Positions 31,901 through 40,544 are shown, numbered from the stretch's first letter. The stretch is DNA of 64,000 nt from Polyangiaceae bacterium (GCA_016719945.1 JADJYE010000018.1:1-64000), one strand, 5' to 3'. Notes: generated by a model from the letters alone, not told the origin. Made by a program: numbers and translations.

Positions 31901-34013
31901 GCCACCCGGCAAGGGGGTGGCCGTGTGGCCGACTCGATCGAGCTGGATCGCCGGGCCCCACGAGAGGGTCTGGGTGACCGGGTCGTAGAGCTCGGAAACC
32001 CGGTTGTCCGCGCCGGAAGGGCTCTGCCCGCCGACGATGAGCACCTGGCCATTGGCGAGCAGGGTGGCAGTGTGAAAGAGGCGCGCGCGAGCCAAGGGCG
32101 CGGTGACCTCGATGTTTCCGCTCACCGGGTCGATCTCGGCGCTGTCCAGCTGCTCGTGGATCGCGAGGATGCCCTCGTCGGTGGCGACCGCGTAGTGGCC
32201 TCCGGTCAACAGGACTCGCCCGGAGGGCAGGAGCGTCGCGGCGTGATCCCCGCGCCGCGGCATGGAGGTCCAGCCGCTGTAGTGGCGCACGACGGGGGTC
32301 GAGGGCAGCCCGAGATAGGCCGTAGCCCCGACGACGTAGAGCGTCCTCCCGTCGTGGAGCAGCGTGGACGGAGCCTCGTAGTGTCCCCAGAGCTCGGTCG
32401 CCGGGTCCACGCCGGTCTCCGGGCTCACGGTCGCGCCCGAGGCGAACAGATCACCGTCGACCATGAGCTGCGAGGGCGGCTGATCCGGGGCGTAGTACAG
32501 GGGCCAGTCCTGCTCGGAGAACGTGCCCAGCGCTGGGTCGAACACCTCGGCTGGCACCCAGCTCAGGTAGAGGGACTGGCCCCCCCATAACAACACCCGG
32601 CCGTCGTGCAGCATCGTGGCGGCGTGCCGCCAGCGCGACGTCACCAGCTCGCCAGGCGTGGACGCCCAGGTGTTGGGGGTCGGATCGAACAGCTCGGCAG
32701 AGCGCAACGGGATCCCTGCTGCTGCCGCCGAGCTCGCCCCACCCCCGGCCACGAGCACCCTGCTGTCCTCCAGCAGCGTCGCCGTGGCGGCCGACCGTGC
32801 TTCGCTCAGCGCCGGCCCCATCGAGAGCGCCCCCGCCTCCGGATCGAAGATCTCGGTCGACGCGAGCGGGGTGATCTCGTCGCCCTCGTACTGCTCACCT
32901 CCGACGATCAAGAGCCGCCCGTCGGCGAGGCGCGTGACGGTGTGGTAGCTGCGCGCCTGTGCGAGCTCGACGCTGTCGCTGATGGTCCCCGTCCTTGGAT
33001 CGAGCAGATCGAGGGTATCGAGCGCCTGCCACTCCCCCGCGACCTTGCGCCGCCCGCCCACGACCGCGATGCGCCCGTCGCGCAGCACGACCGCCGCGCT
33101 CCGCTCGCGCGCCGGCAGCTCGGGGCCCAGCACGTCGAAGCGCCCCGTCCGCGGATCGAACACCTCGACGGGCAGCGGCTCCTCGGGATCCCCACCAATG
33201 ACATACGCCCGCGCGTCGAGGCCCAGGATCAGGTTGTTCCGCGAGCGTGCGAAGGCGACCGTGCCAGTGTCCTGGATCTCGGGGTCCACATAGAGCGGCA
33301 GCTCGGCGCCCGAAGCGTCGATGTCCACGATCACCCGCCGCGCTCCCTCGAGGCGCAGGCCGACGCGCACCGCTCGGCCGCGCGCGTCCCACGCCTCCTT
33401 CGCCACCAGACGCAGCCGCGGCGTGCCGAGCGGATCGACCAGCTCCACCACTCGGCGGCTGTCGTGATCGAGGCGCCAGCGCTCCGGAAGGTCGACCTCG
33501 TAGCCCAAGTCGACGCTGAGATCGCGCACCACCAGCAGGTCCTCCACCGCGTGGTCCTTGGCGAAGACCAGCGCCGCGTTGGCGGTGGGGCCTGCGTCGA
33601 TCGAGACCGAACCTCGATTCAAGACCGGCGCGTCCGCCTCCACGCCCAGTCGCGTCAGCCTCACGGGGAACCCGTCTCGGCGCGACGCGATCGAGAACGA
33701 TGAGCCGTCCTCGTGCACGTCGACGACGACGCCTCGATGGAGCGGGTGCGCAGCAGCCGGCGCCGAGCTCTCCGCCATGGTCTCGTCGTCGACGATGGAC
33801 GAGACTCGCACCCCGGCGGCGGTCCGCTCTGGGGGCTCTGGGCGGCCGCGGGATCAGCGCCTGGGCCTTCTGGCTCCCGCGCGACTCCGGCGCCTCGAGC
33901 CCGCCCGTGAGATCCTCTGGGGGCCCGAAGTCCGCGCAAGCGGCGGCGCAGGGGCTCGCGAGCGCGAACGCCAGCGCACGAAGGGAGCGCGCGGAGAGAA
34001 CCGGTCGGGTCAT
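28964..34013 (-). CDS. B4: first gene of the surface operon; kelch / MYXO-CTERM / LamG protein, one frameshift
   Basis: The long frame covers about 1,615 codons from RVSSIVDDE onward but lacks a signal peptide. Upstream in another frame, ATG 34013 begins a convincing lipoprotein signal (ALASPCAAAC). A slip near 33841-33852 joins the two (KAQALIPR then RPEPPERTAAGVRV). The rest follows the B pattern: domain ending ELPLYVDPEIQDTG, kelch turns, E-set-like region, Cys repeats, internal MYXO-CTERM-like and lipobox segment, disulfide repeats (CGNGVREVGEACDG) and LamG, ending LLWAGEHP. Closest relative in the window is B2. As the promoter-proximal gene it probably sets expression of all ten genes. 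Confidence 0.8.
30326..30469 (-). other. Internal MYXO-CTERM-like / lipobox hairpin of B4
   Basis: APGCSVGA, a hydrophobic run, GLARRRSRR, then LALSALALGLASC. The two Cys are 47 residues apart, against 46 in B2 and 44 in B3. Frame open. Confidence 0.75.
33163..33313 (-). repeat. 151-bp segment identical to 17466-17616
   Basis: Partner of the identical segment in B2. Perfect identity over 151 bp inside otherwise diverged paralogues suggests recent gene conversion or very strong constraint. Confidence 0.9.
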
Positions 34014-34018
34014 CGATC

Positions 34019-34034
34019 GCCCCCGGCAGGGGGC
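34019..34034 (-). promoter_or_regulatory. Hairpin over the B4 ribosome binding site
   Basis: GCCCCC and GGGGGC pair perfectly around a 4-nt loop. On the minus strand the GGGGGC arm lies about 5 nt before ATG 34013 and is the only ribosome-binding-like sequence there, so folding would hide it. Confidence 0.45.
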
Positions 34035-34048
34035 GGATCCGTTGTTCT

Positions 34049-34064
34049 ACCAAGAATCGTGCCG
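34049..34064 (-). promoter_or_regulatory. Sigma-54-like promoter for the ten-gene operon
   Basis: On the minus strand CGGCAC, 5 nt, TTGGT matches the -24/-12 layout of sigma-54 promoters (consensus TGGCAC-N5-TTGCA) with correct spacing. The -24 GG is present; the -12 GC is GG here. Transcription would start near 34038, leaving a leader of about 25 nt before ATG 34013. Confidence 0.4.
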
Positions 34065-34080
34065 ACTTGGTCGTGCGTGG

Positions 34081-34160
34081 GCACCTCGCCTGGAGCACGA
34101 GAGGGCGATTCTGCGCACAACAGCGCGCATGCTGCGCGGCTGAGCGCGCAAGCGAGGTGC
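34081..34160. promoter_or_regulatory. Separated 9-bp inverted repeat in the divergent intergenic region
   Basis: GCACCTCGC (34081-34089) and GCGAGGTGC (34152-34160) are perfect inverted copies. A tight hairpin (CGCGCA-TGC-TGCGCG, 34124-34138) lies between them. They sit 20-100 bp upstream of the sigma-54-like element, where an enhancer-binding activator would be expected to bind. Function is speculative. Confidence 0.3.
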
Positions 34161-34226
34161 GCGAAACTTGGCGCAGCCTCGCGCTGGCTCGTTGACCCAG
34201 GAGTCGCCGTTGGCTACGCGCAGGCG

Positions 34227-35051
34227 ATGGCGAACCGTTCGGTGGGGTGGGCCCGGGTGGCCTTGGCGATGGCTGCGCTGTGCCTGTCTGCGTGTGACTC
34301 CAAAGGAGACGCGTCGGCCTCGAGCGCGCCGGCGAAGGCGGAGCCCAAGGCGACCTCCAGCAGCGCCTCCAGCGCTCCGAGCGGCGCCTCCAGCGCGAGC
34401 ACTGCGGCGACGGCGAGCGCTGCGGCCACCGCGACGGCGAGCGCAGACGCGCCCAGCGCCGACCCGCGCTTCGTCTCGAGCGAAGGCCGGTACTCGGCCG
34501 TCTTCCCCCCGGGCAAGACGATCGACGAGACGCGGGAAGACCCGAAGAAGCGAGCCTGGACGGTCACCAAGAGCGAGGGGCTGATGCGCGAGGTCCAGTT
34601 TCGAGACTTCGCGTCACCCGCCGAGGCGAACGCGTACATCTCCGAGTTCGTCACCGGCATGAAGGCCGACATCGAAGAGAACCGCGAGGTGACCTCAGGG
34701 TCGCACAAGGGTCGTCACCTCCGTCTCATGGTCAACTCGAGCAAGAACCTGCGGCTGTTCTTGCGCATGTTCGTGGTCGGCAACCGCCTTTACAAGGTCG
34801 GCGCAGGAACCAAGACGGACGAGGCGTCGGTGACCGAGTTCCTCGACTCCTTCGCGATCGAGGGCGGCGCCGCGGAGCCCGCCGCGAGCGCGTCCAACAG
34901 CGCGGCCACGCCTCCCGGTGGCGTCGCTAGCCCTCCCGTCGGCGTCGCTCCGAAGGGACCGGCCAAGCCCCTCCCCAAGGCGCCCCATCCCGCGGAGGTC
35001 CCGCCGCGCCCAGCGCCCAAGCCGCCCAAGCCCCCGGAGGATGCCTACTGA
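34227..35051 (+). CDS. Ala/Ser-rich lipoprotein with Pro-rich tail
   Basis: A 274-aa protein: lipoprotein signal ending LCLSAC, a low-complexity Ala/Ser linker (about 35-90), a compact domain (about 95-215; RYSAVFPPGKTIDET, VQFRDFASPAEANAYI, LRLFLRMFVVGNRLYKVG) and a C-terminal Ala/Pro/Lys tail ending KPPKPPEDAY. I do not recognise the domain. It resembles the small envelope lipoprotein domains that myxobacteria place on long flexible linkers. ATG 34227 is chosen because it begins the signal peptide; the frame is open further upstream but without signal features. Its stop overlaps the next ATG by one base (TGATG), so the two are likely co-transcribed. Divergent from the surface operon across 213 bp. 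Confidence 0.75.
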   Translation: MANRSVGWARVALAMAALCLSACDSKGDASASSAPAKAEPKATSSSASSAPSGASSASTAATASAAATATASADAPSADPRFVSSEGRYSAVFPPGKTIDETREDPKKRAWTVTKSEGLMREVQFRDFASPAEANAYISEFVTGMKADIEENREVTSGSHKGRHLRLMVNSSKNLRLFLRMFVVGNRLYKVGAGTKTDEASVTEFLDSFAIEGGAAEPAASASNSAATPPGGVASPPVGVAPKGPAKPLPKAPHPAEVPPRPAPKPPKPPEDAY

Positions 35052-35812
35052 TGGCTTCCATCACCCCGCGCCCCTTCCCTCCCGCCCTCCCGCACGGCGA
35101 GCTGCTCGAGGTCTTTCCTGGCGTGTGGACGGTCATGGGCACCATCGGGCTGCCGGGCCCGCTCCCCGTCCGCTTCAGCCGCAACATGGTCGTCATCAAG
35201 GAGGGCGAGCGCCTGATCCTGGTGAACAGCGTCCGCCTGACGGAGGAGGGGCTCGCGCGCCTCGACACGCTGGGCAAGGTCAGCGACGTCCTCCGCGTCG
35301 CCGGCTTCCACGGCGCCGACGACGCCTTCTACAAAGATCGCTATGGCGCGAAGGTCTGGGCGCTCAAGGGCCAGCGCTACACCTCGGGCTTCAACCAGAA
35401 GGCCGAGCCCTACTTCGAGCCCGACGTCTGGGTCGAAGCCAGCACGCAGCTCCCGCTCCGGGACGCGCGGCTCTACCTCTTCTCCACGCGCCCCCCCGAG
35501 GGCATCCTCCTGCTCGAGCGTGAAGGCGGCATCCTCGTCACCGGGGACGCCCTGCAGAACTGGGACAAGGCCGACGCGTATTTCAGCTTCGTCGGGAAGG
35601 TGATGATGAAGCTGATGGGCTTCATCAAGCCGCACAACGTCGGTCCGGGCTGGCTCAAGCAAGCTCGTCCGAAGGCGGCGGAGCTCTCGGGGCTCCTCGA
35701 GCTCGACTTCGAGCATGTCCTGCCGGCCCACGGCTCCAACGTGATCGGCGGCGCAAAAGCGGCGTTCCGACCGGCGATCGAGCGGGCGGCGGCGGCGGTC
35801 GACGCGCGTTGA
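35051..35812 (+). CDS. MBL-fold-like hydrolase lacking the usual metal motif
   Basis: A 253-aa cytosolic protein. The overall plan (ELLEVFPGVWTVMG, NMVVIKEGERLILVNSV, GILVTGDALQNW, HVLPAHGSNVIGG) matches the metallo-beta-lactamase fold. Where active enzymes carry HxHxDH, this one has GFHGADDAFYKDRYG, with a single His and two Asp. That pattern suits the degenerate MBL/DUF4336-type group, so metal binding and hydrolysis are uncertain. It shares a base with the stop of the preceding lipoprotein gene; the next gene lies 51 bp on. Confidence 0.7.
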   Translation: MASITPRPFPPALPHGELLEVFPGVWTVMGTIGLPGPLPVRFSRNMVVIKEGERLILVNSVRLTEEGLARLDTLGKVSDVLRVAGFHGADDAFYKDRYGAKVWALKGQRYTSGFNQKAEPYFEPDVWVEASTQLPLRDARLYLFSTRPPEGILLLEREGGILVTGDALQNWDKADAYFSFVGKVMMKLMGFIKPHNVGPGWLKQARPKAAELSGLLELDFEHVLPAHGSNVIGGAKAAFRPAIERAAAAVDAR

Positions 35813-35863
35813 CCGCCCCGGCGCTCCTCGGCTAGACCCTCCGGCCTACCCACGGAGGCAACC

Positions 35864-36528
35864 ATGCGCATCGAGTTCGCGACGAAGACCGGAAAGCAGG
35901 GCGTCGGAGAGATCTTCGGCGGCGAGGGCAAGCGCCCCGGCGTGGTGCTCATCCAGGAGTGGTGGGGCCTCAACGACCACATCCGCGACATCGCAGGCCG
36001 CTACGCCAAGGAGGGCTTCGTCGTCCTGGCGGTCGACCTCTACCGTGGCACTGTGACCAAGAGCGCGGACGAGGCGGGCAAGCTGATGGGCGCCCTCGAC
36101 TGGCCCCAGGCCCTCGCCGATATCGAGGGCGCGGTCGACGCCCTCCGCGTGCACGCCAGCTGCACCGGCAAGGTCGCGGTGACAGGCTTCTGCATGGGCG
36201 GCGCCCTCACCTTCGCGACGGCCTGTCGGTCCCCGGCCTCTGTGCGGCGGTCCCCTTCTATGGCGTCCCCGACGCGAAGATCGCCGACTACTCCAAGGTC
36301 ACCGCCCCCATCCTCGCCCATTTCGCCAAGAAAGACGGCTGGGCCAAGCCCGAGGCCGCCGAGGGGATCAAGCAGCAGCTCGACGCCGCCGGGAAGGCCA
36401 TGCAGCTCTTCGTCTACGACGAGGACCACGCCTTCTTCAACGACACCCGCCCGGAGGTGTACGGCGAAGGCAGCGCCAAGCTCGCCTGGCAGCGGACGGT
36501 CGACTTCCTGAAGCAACAGACCGCCTGA
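35864..36528 (+). CDS. Dienelactone hydrolase family protein, one frameshift
   Basis: Alpha/beta hydrolase of the dienelactone hydrolase family, about 221 codons once repaired. Family signatures: LIQEWWGLNDHIRDIA, the Cys nucleophile at 110 in GFCMGG, and the His region DEDHAFFNDTRPEVY. The frame slips near 36228, where one base is missing between TFATA and SVPGLCAAVPFYGVPDAK. Both parts are otherwise well conserved, so I suspect a sequencing error. Family members hydrolyse lactones or related carboxyesters; the substrate here is not evident. ATG 35864 follows a GGAGGCAACC ribosome binding site at 35851-35860. Confidence 0.8.
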
Positions 36529-36542
36529 GCGCGGAAAGAAAC

Positions 36543-36585
36543 ACCGCCCGCCGAGCTCGTTCGGAGGTCCGAGCTGGCGGGCGGT
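36543..36585. terminator. Bidirectional terminator hairpin
   Basis: ACCGCCCGCC-GAGCTCG pairs with CGAGCT-GGCGGGCGGT (one bulged base) around a short loop. It lies between two convergent genes ending at 36528 and 36603 and can serve both strands. No strong U tract. Confidence 0.7.
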
Positions 36586-36602
36586 AAGGGGTGGGCCAGG
36601 CG

Positions 36603-39476
36603 TCAGGGCGTGATCGCCTTGGCGCGCACGCGGGTCTGAGCGAGCGCAGGGACATAGCGCTGGTAGACGAGGAGCGAGCCGCCCGCGCCGTCCCCCGCGA
36701 GCTCGGGCGCCGTCGCCGCCGTGGTCGAGGTGACCACTCCGAAGGCGCCGCCGCTCATCGCGCCGCCGGTCGTGATCTGGCGGCCATAGATCTCCCCGTT
36801 GCCATTGCGATCATCCTCCCAGACGACCTGGTAGCTGGTGCCGTTCCAGGCCATCGCCGGGCGCCGCTGCTGGCTGGTGCCGGGGGTCCCGAACGAGATG
36901 CCGTTCGCGTCTGTCACGCTGCCCGCTGAGACGCGGGCGCCGTAGATGTCCCAGCTGCCGCCGCGGTTGTCCTCCCAGGTGACGACGACGCTGCCCGCGC
37001 CGTCCGAAGCGATCGCTGGCCGGGCCTCGGCGCTGTTGCGCACCGAGACATTGAACCCCTGCGGGTCGAGCACGGTGCCGCTCGCGTTGACGCGCGCCGC
37101 CATGACGTCCGGGCCGAAGGCGGGCCCGCGGCGCCAGTCTTCCCAGGCGACCACGTAGTTGGTGCCGTCGAAGGTCACCGCGGGCGCGAGCTGATCGTCG
37201 ACCGCTTCGGTGATGAGGATCTCGGAGACGGGACCCGCTGCGGCGTCGACAAGCACGCCGACGATGTCGCCGGAGCCGAAATCCACCCCGCGCTGCGCGA
37301 CCGCGAGGAGCTCTCCACCGGCGCCTGCGGCGAGTCGCGGTCGCCGCAGATCCGTGCCAACGGACGGAGCGCCGTGGTAGACGATCGTTCCGTTGTCCTG
37401 GACGCTCGTCGCGCACACGGTCTGGTAGGAGCCGGCGAAAGTGCACTCGTAGGCGGTGACGAAGCGACCGGCTGCATACGCGACGGAGGGGTGCCGCGCG
37501 TCACAGCCTCCCGCATCGCACCCGAGCCCGAGTGTGGAGCCCGTGAGCGGCGAGCCCGTCTTGGTGGTGAGGGCACCACGGATCTGCAGCGTGTCGACGC
37601 GGTCGTCTTGCCACACGACGAGGCAGCTCGTCGCCCCACAGCTGACGTCGGGCTGCACTTGAGAGTTCGTCGTCGTCGTCGACACGATCCGAACGCCCGA
37701 CGTGGACCCCTCCGACGCTACCCGCTGAGCCCAGACCTCGTCGCGAGTCTCGTAGTTGTAGCCCCAGCCCACCACGAGATAGTCGGTGCCATTCGTGACA
37801 ATGCTATCTGCCTCCCGACCCGCTGGGGTATCGAGACCCGCGACCCAGGTCCAGCCTTGATGCGGCTCAAACCCCAACGCGGCGTTGCCGACCAACGCTA
37901 CACACTGACCACTCGCGCACGACAGCCCTCGCGCTCCATAGACATTGGATCGGATAACCGGGGCCTCCACGACGCCAGCCTGGGTCACGACGCTGGCACG
38001 GAGGGTGGGGTCCCCCGCCGTCCAATCGTCGCTCACAACTACGAAATCATCGCCGTCGTGCGCGACTCTGGGGTTTCCGGAGTCCGGGATCGAGCCCTCG
38101 ACGCTCGAGGCAGCGGCATCGTTGAATCGTGCAAATTGAACGGAGGATCCGTACTCGCTGACCACCAGGCAAGACCCATCGGAGCCGCAGGCGATGTCCA
38201 CGGGTCGCTGCGTCTCGTCGCCGAGCATCACCCCCGACGAGCTGTATGCCAGGGCACCGTCGGTCTCGAACGCCGCGACCATCGTGGTCCACGCAGAGGA
38301 GTAGGCCACGTAGTTGCGCTCCCCGTTCGACGCGACGGCGACCTCGACGCTGGAGAAGAAGCTGGAGGTTCCGGCCAGGACGGGGGCTCCGACGAGCGTG
38401 CCGGATGGAGCCACCCGCTGCGTATTGACCGAGCTTCCGCGCGACCAGCCGACGAAATAGTTCTCGCCGTCCCAGGTAACGTCGACCGACCGAGCGCCGA
38501 GCGTCCCGCCAAAGGCAGAGATGAGGATCCCATTCGGATCCAGGATCTGTCCGCTAGCGGAGAGACGAGCCCCGTAGATGGCAGAGCTGTTCGCGTCCAG
38601 TCGCGCGTCCATCCACACGACGAGGTATTGGTTGTCGCCGTAGGCGACCGCCGGGTCGCGCTGAATGCCCGCCGCCCCCGCCAGCACCGGGTTGTCGATC
38701 CCGTTCTCCGCCGAGATCACCGGATCCAAGAGCACCGGGAAGGCCGAGGCGTCGACCACCTCGTCGGGGATGCGGATCACGATGTGTCCGTCCTCGAAGC
38801 TCGGCATCACGGTCGTCTCCTCACCCTCGGCGTCGATCCAGGTGGCGACGCCGTAGCTGACGCCGAGGCCGCTGATGGGGTCCTCGAAATGGAGACCGGA
38901 ATCGGTCGTGGTCACGTACCCCTGCGTGCCGTCGACCTCGATGCGGACGACGAGGTCGCCGTCGCCGCCCGGCGCCTGGTGCAGGGTCCAGCTCTGCTCG
39001 ACGCCGACCTCGGTGTTGTCGAGGTGCTCGTCGGTCGGGCCGCGCGGGATGGTGACCGAGCCGTCTTGCTCGAGCTCGGGCGCGCCCGGGTCGTCGAGCA
39101 GGTCGACGTCGCCCCGCGAGATGTCGACCGTCTCGAGCCCGATCGCGGCGCCAGGGATCGCGGGGGTGCCAGGCGTCTCGCCGGACGGGTCGGGGATTCG
39201 CGGGAAGAACGGCGTGAGCTCGATGCGCGTCCCGTAGACCTCGACCAGGTGCGACGAGTGGGAGGCCGAGATGCCACGCGCATTCTCGCGGAAGGCGAAG
39301 TGGGTCCGGCGGATCAGGTCCGTGAGGCTGGGGTTCTCCAGCGGGTCGCTCGCTTCGACCTCGGGAGCGTCTTCGATCTCGTCGCCCGCCTCGCTCTCGA
39401 AGGTCTCTCCTCCGTTGGAGCACGCGGCGACGAGCAGGGGAAAACAGAGCGCGAAGGGCAGGCGTCGGATCGACAT
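36603..39476 (-). CDS. Large propeller-like lipoprotein
   Basis: A 957-aa lipoprotein (lipobox LLVAAC). After an acidic linker comes an N-terminal domain (FHFRENARGISASHS-like region through ASAFPVLLDPVISAENG) that resembles the VDP-ending domain of the B proteins. The rest is built of about ten repeats of 50-60 residues with the pattern PAVAYDGxxYLVVWxDxR followed by IYGARVxASGxxLDP; clear copies occur at about 265-320 and 790-930. This suits a seven- or eight-bladed propeller or two smaller ones. Few Cys remain in the repeats. Ligand unknown. ATG 39476 is the only start with a signal peptide. It is flanked by a terminator and by the amidotransferase gene 130 bp upstream. Confidence 0.75.
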   Translation of the reverse strand: MSIRRLPFALCFPLLVAACSNGGETFESEAGDEIEDAPEVEASDPLENPSLTDLIRRTHFAFRENARGISASHSSHLVEVYGTRIELTPFFPRIPDPSGETPGTPAIPGAAIGLETVDISRGDVDLLDDPGAPELEQDGSVTIPRGPTDEHLDNTEVGVEQSWTLHQAPGGDGDLVVRIEVDGTQGYVTTTDSGLHFEDPISGLGVSYGVATWIDAEGEETTVMPSFEDGHIVIRIPDEVVDASAFPVLLDPVISAENGIDNPVLAGAAGIQRDPAVAYGDNQYLVVWMDARLDANSSAIYGARLSASGQILDPNGILISAFGGTLGARSVDVTWDGENYFVGWSRGSSVNTQRVAPSGTLVGAPVLAGTSSFFSSVEVAVASNGERNYVAYSSAWTTMVAAFETDGALAYSSSGVMLGDETQRPVDIACGSDGSCLVVSEYGSSVQFARFNDAAASSVEGSIPDSGNPRVAHDGDDFVVVSDDWTAGDPTLRASVVTQAGVVEAPVIRSNVYGARGLSCASGQCVALVGNAALGFEPHQGWTWVAGLDTPAGREADSIVTNGTDYLVVGWGYNYETRDEVWAQRVASEGSTSGVRIVSTTTTNSQVQPDVSCGATSCLVVWQDDRVDTLQIRGALTTKTGSPLTGSTLGLGCDAGGCDARHPSVAYAAGRFVTAYECTFAGSYQTVCATSVQDNGTIVYHGAPSVGTDLRRPRLAAGAGGELLAVAQRGVDFGSGDIVGVLVDAAAGPVSEILITEAVDDQLAPAVTFDGTNYVVAWEDWRRGPAFGPDVMAARVNASGTVLDPQGFNVSVRNSAEARPAIASDGAGSVVVTWEDNRGGSWDIYGARVSAGSVTDANGISFGTPGTSQQRRPAMAWNGTSYQVVWEDDRNGNGEIYGRQITTGGAMSGGAFGVVTSTTAATAPELAGDGAGGSLLVYQRYVPALAQTRVRAKAITP

Positions 39477-39606
39477 GCCGCGCCTGAATCAACTGCCGTG
39501 CCAGCCCAAATCGGCGCGAAACCCTGCGGCTTCTTGTTCGGGCTCGCGTCGGTGCGCGAGAGCTCGCGCAGCTGCGCATGCGCAGAGGAGCGCAGCCGTG
39601 CGCACC

Positions 39607-40536
39607 TCACCCCAGGTCGATGGGCGTGATCTCCACCGCCGGCGCCCCAACGCCGGTGCGCCGCAGATAGACCATGTGCCCGAGCGGCACGCTCGCCCAC
39701 GTGTGGCGATCTCGGGTGAGCGGCTCGGAGGCGACGATGCACGAGGTCGCCGGGCCGCTCGCCTCACGCATCTTCCACTCGCCATCGTGGAACGCGTAGT
39801 CGTGGCCGGTCGTGTACCAGATCCTGAGGGACTGCTCGTCGGGGGCGTGGAACGTGACGCTGTTCGGCACGAAATTGTCCTGATCGAAGGTGAAACACGC
39901 CGCGACCAGGTCGTTGCCGTCGCACAAGAACAGGTTCACCGGCGAGAAGGTGTCGATCTGCATCTTGCTCCGCACGTCGCGGAGGATGCGCAGCGTCGCC
40001 CTGAGCGCGCGGCCGATGTCGAGCGCGCCGAGGTCGGCGCAGGGGTCCTCGAGCTGGGAGAGCAGCAGCGCGTAGATCCACTCGCTGTCGGTGGTGCCGT
40101 GGATCTGCTTCAAGATCTCCGGCTTCATGAAGGGCACGAGCTCCCACTTCATGTCGTTGAAGCGCGCGAGCTGGCCGTTGTGCGCGAGCGCGAGCCGCGA
40201 GCACTCGAACAGGAAGGGGTGCAGGTTCTGCTCGCCGATGATCGCGCGGGTGTCGTACGCCACCCCGCGGAGGTGCGCGAGCAGCGACGTCGCCTTCACC
40301 TTGCGCGCGAGGGCGCGCAGGTTTCGGTCGTAGATGGCGAGCTGCGTCGAGCGGTAGATGAACGGCAGCTCGGGCGACTCGGAGCGCGCGTCCCACGCGA
40401 GCAGTTCGCTGCCCGCGAGGTTCAGGCGGTTCAGTAGGGCCGCCTGGTGCATCTGGTTCACGAAGGAGCTGTCGGGCTTGTAGAGCAGGTCCTCGAGCAA
40501 GATGGGCTCACCGAGGTACGCGAGCACGCGGCACAT
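39607..40536 (-). CDS. Class II glutamine amidotransferase
   Basis: A 309-aa Ntn-type amidotransferase. The chain starts Met-Cys-Arg, so Cys2 becomes the N-terminal nucleophile after Met removal. LLAHLRGVAYD, LALAHNGQL and GTTDSEWIYALLL match the glutaminase fold of the YafJ/EgtC-like group (GATase_4/6), which takes ammonia from glutamine. No synthetase domain is fused, so the acceptor is unknown. The start is set by the need for Cys2 and by an AAGGAG ribosome binding site at 40545-40550. Confidence 0.85.
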   Translation of the reverse strand: MCRVLAYLGEPILLEDLLYKPDSSFVNQMHQAALLNRLNLAGSELLAWDARSESPELPFIYRSTQLAIYDRNLRALARKVKATSLLAHLRGVAYDTRAIIGEQNLHPFLFECSRLALAHNGQLARFNDMKWELVPFMKPEILKQIHGTTDSEWIYALLLSQLEDPCADLGALDIGRALRATLRILRDVRSKMQIDTFSPVNLFLCDGNDLVAACFTFDQDNFVPNSVTFHAPDEQSLRIWYTTGHDYAFHDGEWKMREASGPATSCIVASEPLTRDRHTWASVPLGHMVYLRRTGVGAPAVEITPIDLG

Positions 40537-40544
40537 GGGTCTCG

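Larger units (their letters stand above)
18327..34013 (-). repeat. Five-gene unit, upstream copy (B4-K4-P2-B3-K3)
   Basis: This block of 15,687 bp has the same gene order, overlap pattern and gene lengths as the block at 2637-18330 (15,694 bp). Each gene is most like its counterpart in the other block: B4 with B2, K4 with K2, P2 with P1, B3 with B1, K3 with K1. This is the expected pattern for tandem duplication of a five-gene segment, not of single genes. Confidence 0.85.

Noticed and set aside
29351..32590. Plus-strand open frame of more than 1,000 codons opposite B4
   Set aside because: Codon pattern mirrors the kelch repeats on the other strand, and the translated product has no recognisable fold.
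2637..34013. Repeated short motifs considered as a CRISPR or minisatellite array
   Set aside because: They are codons for kelch turns and Cys repeats, with variable spacing and no constant spacer length.
35051..35812. Active metallo-beta-lactamase-type hydrolase
   Set aside because: HxHxDH is absent, so only the fold is claimed.
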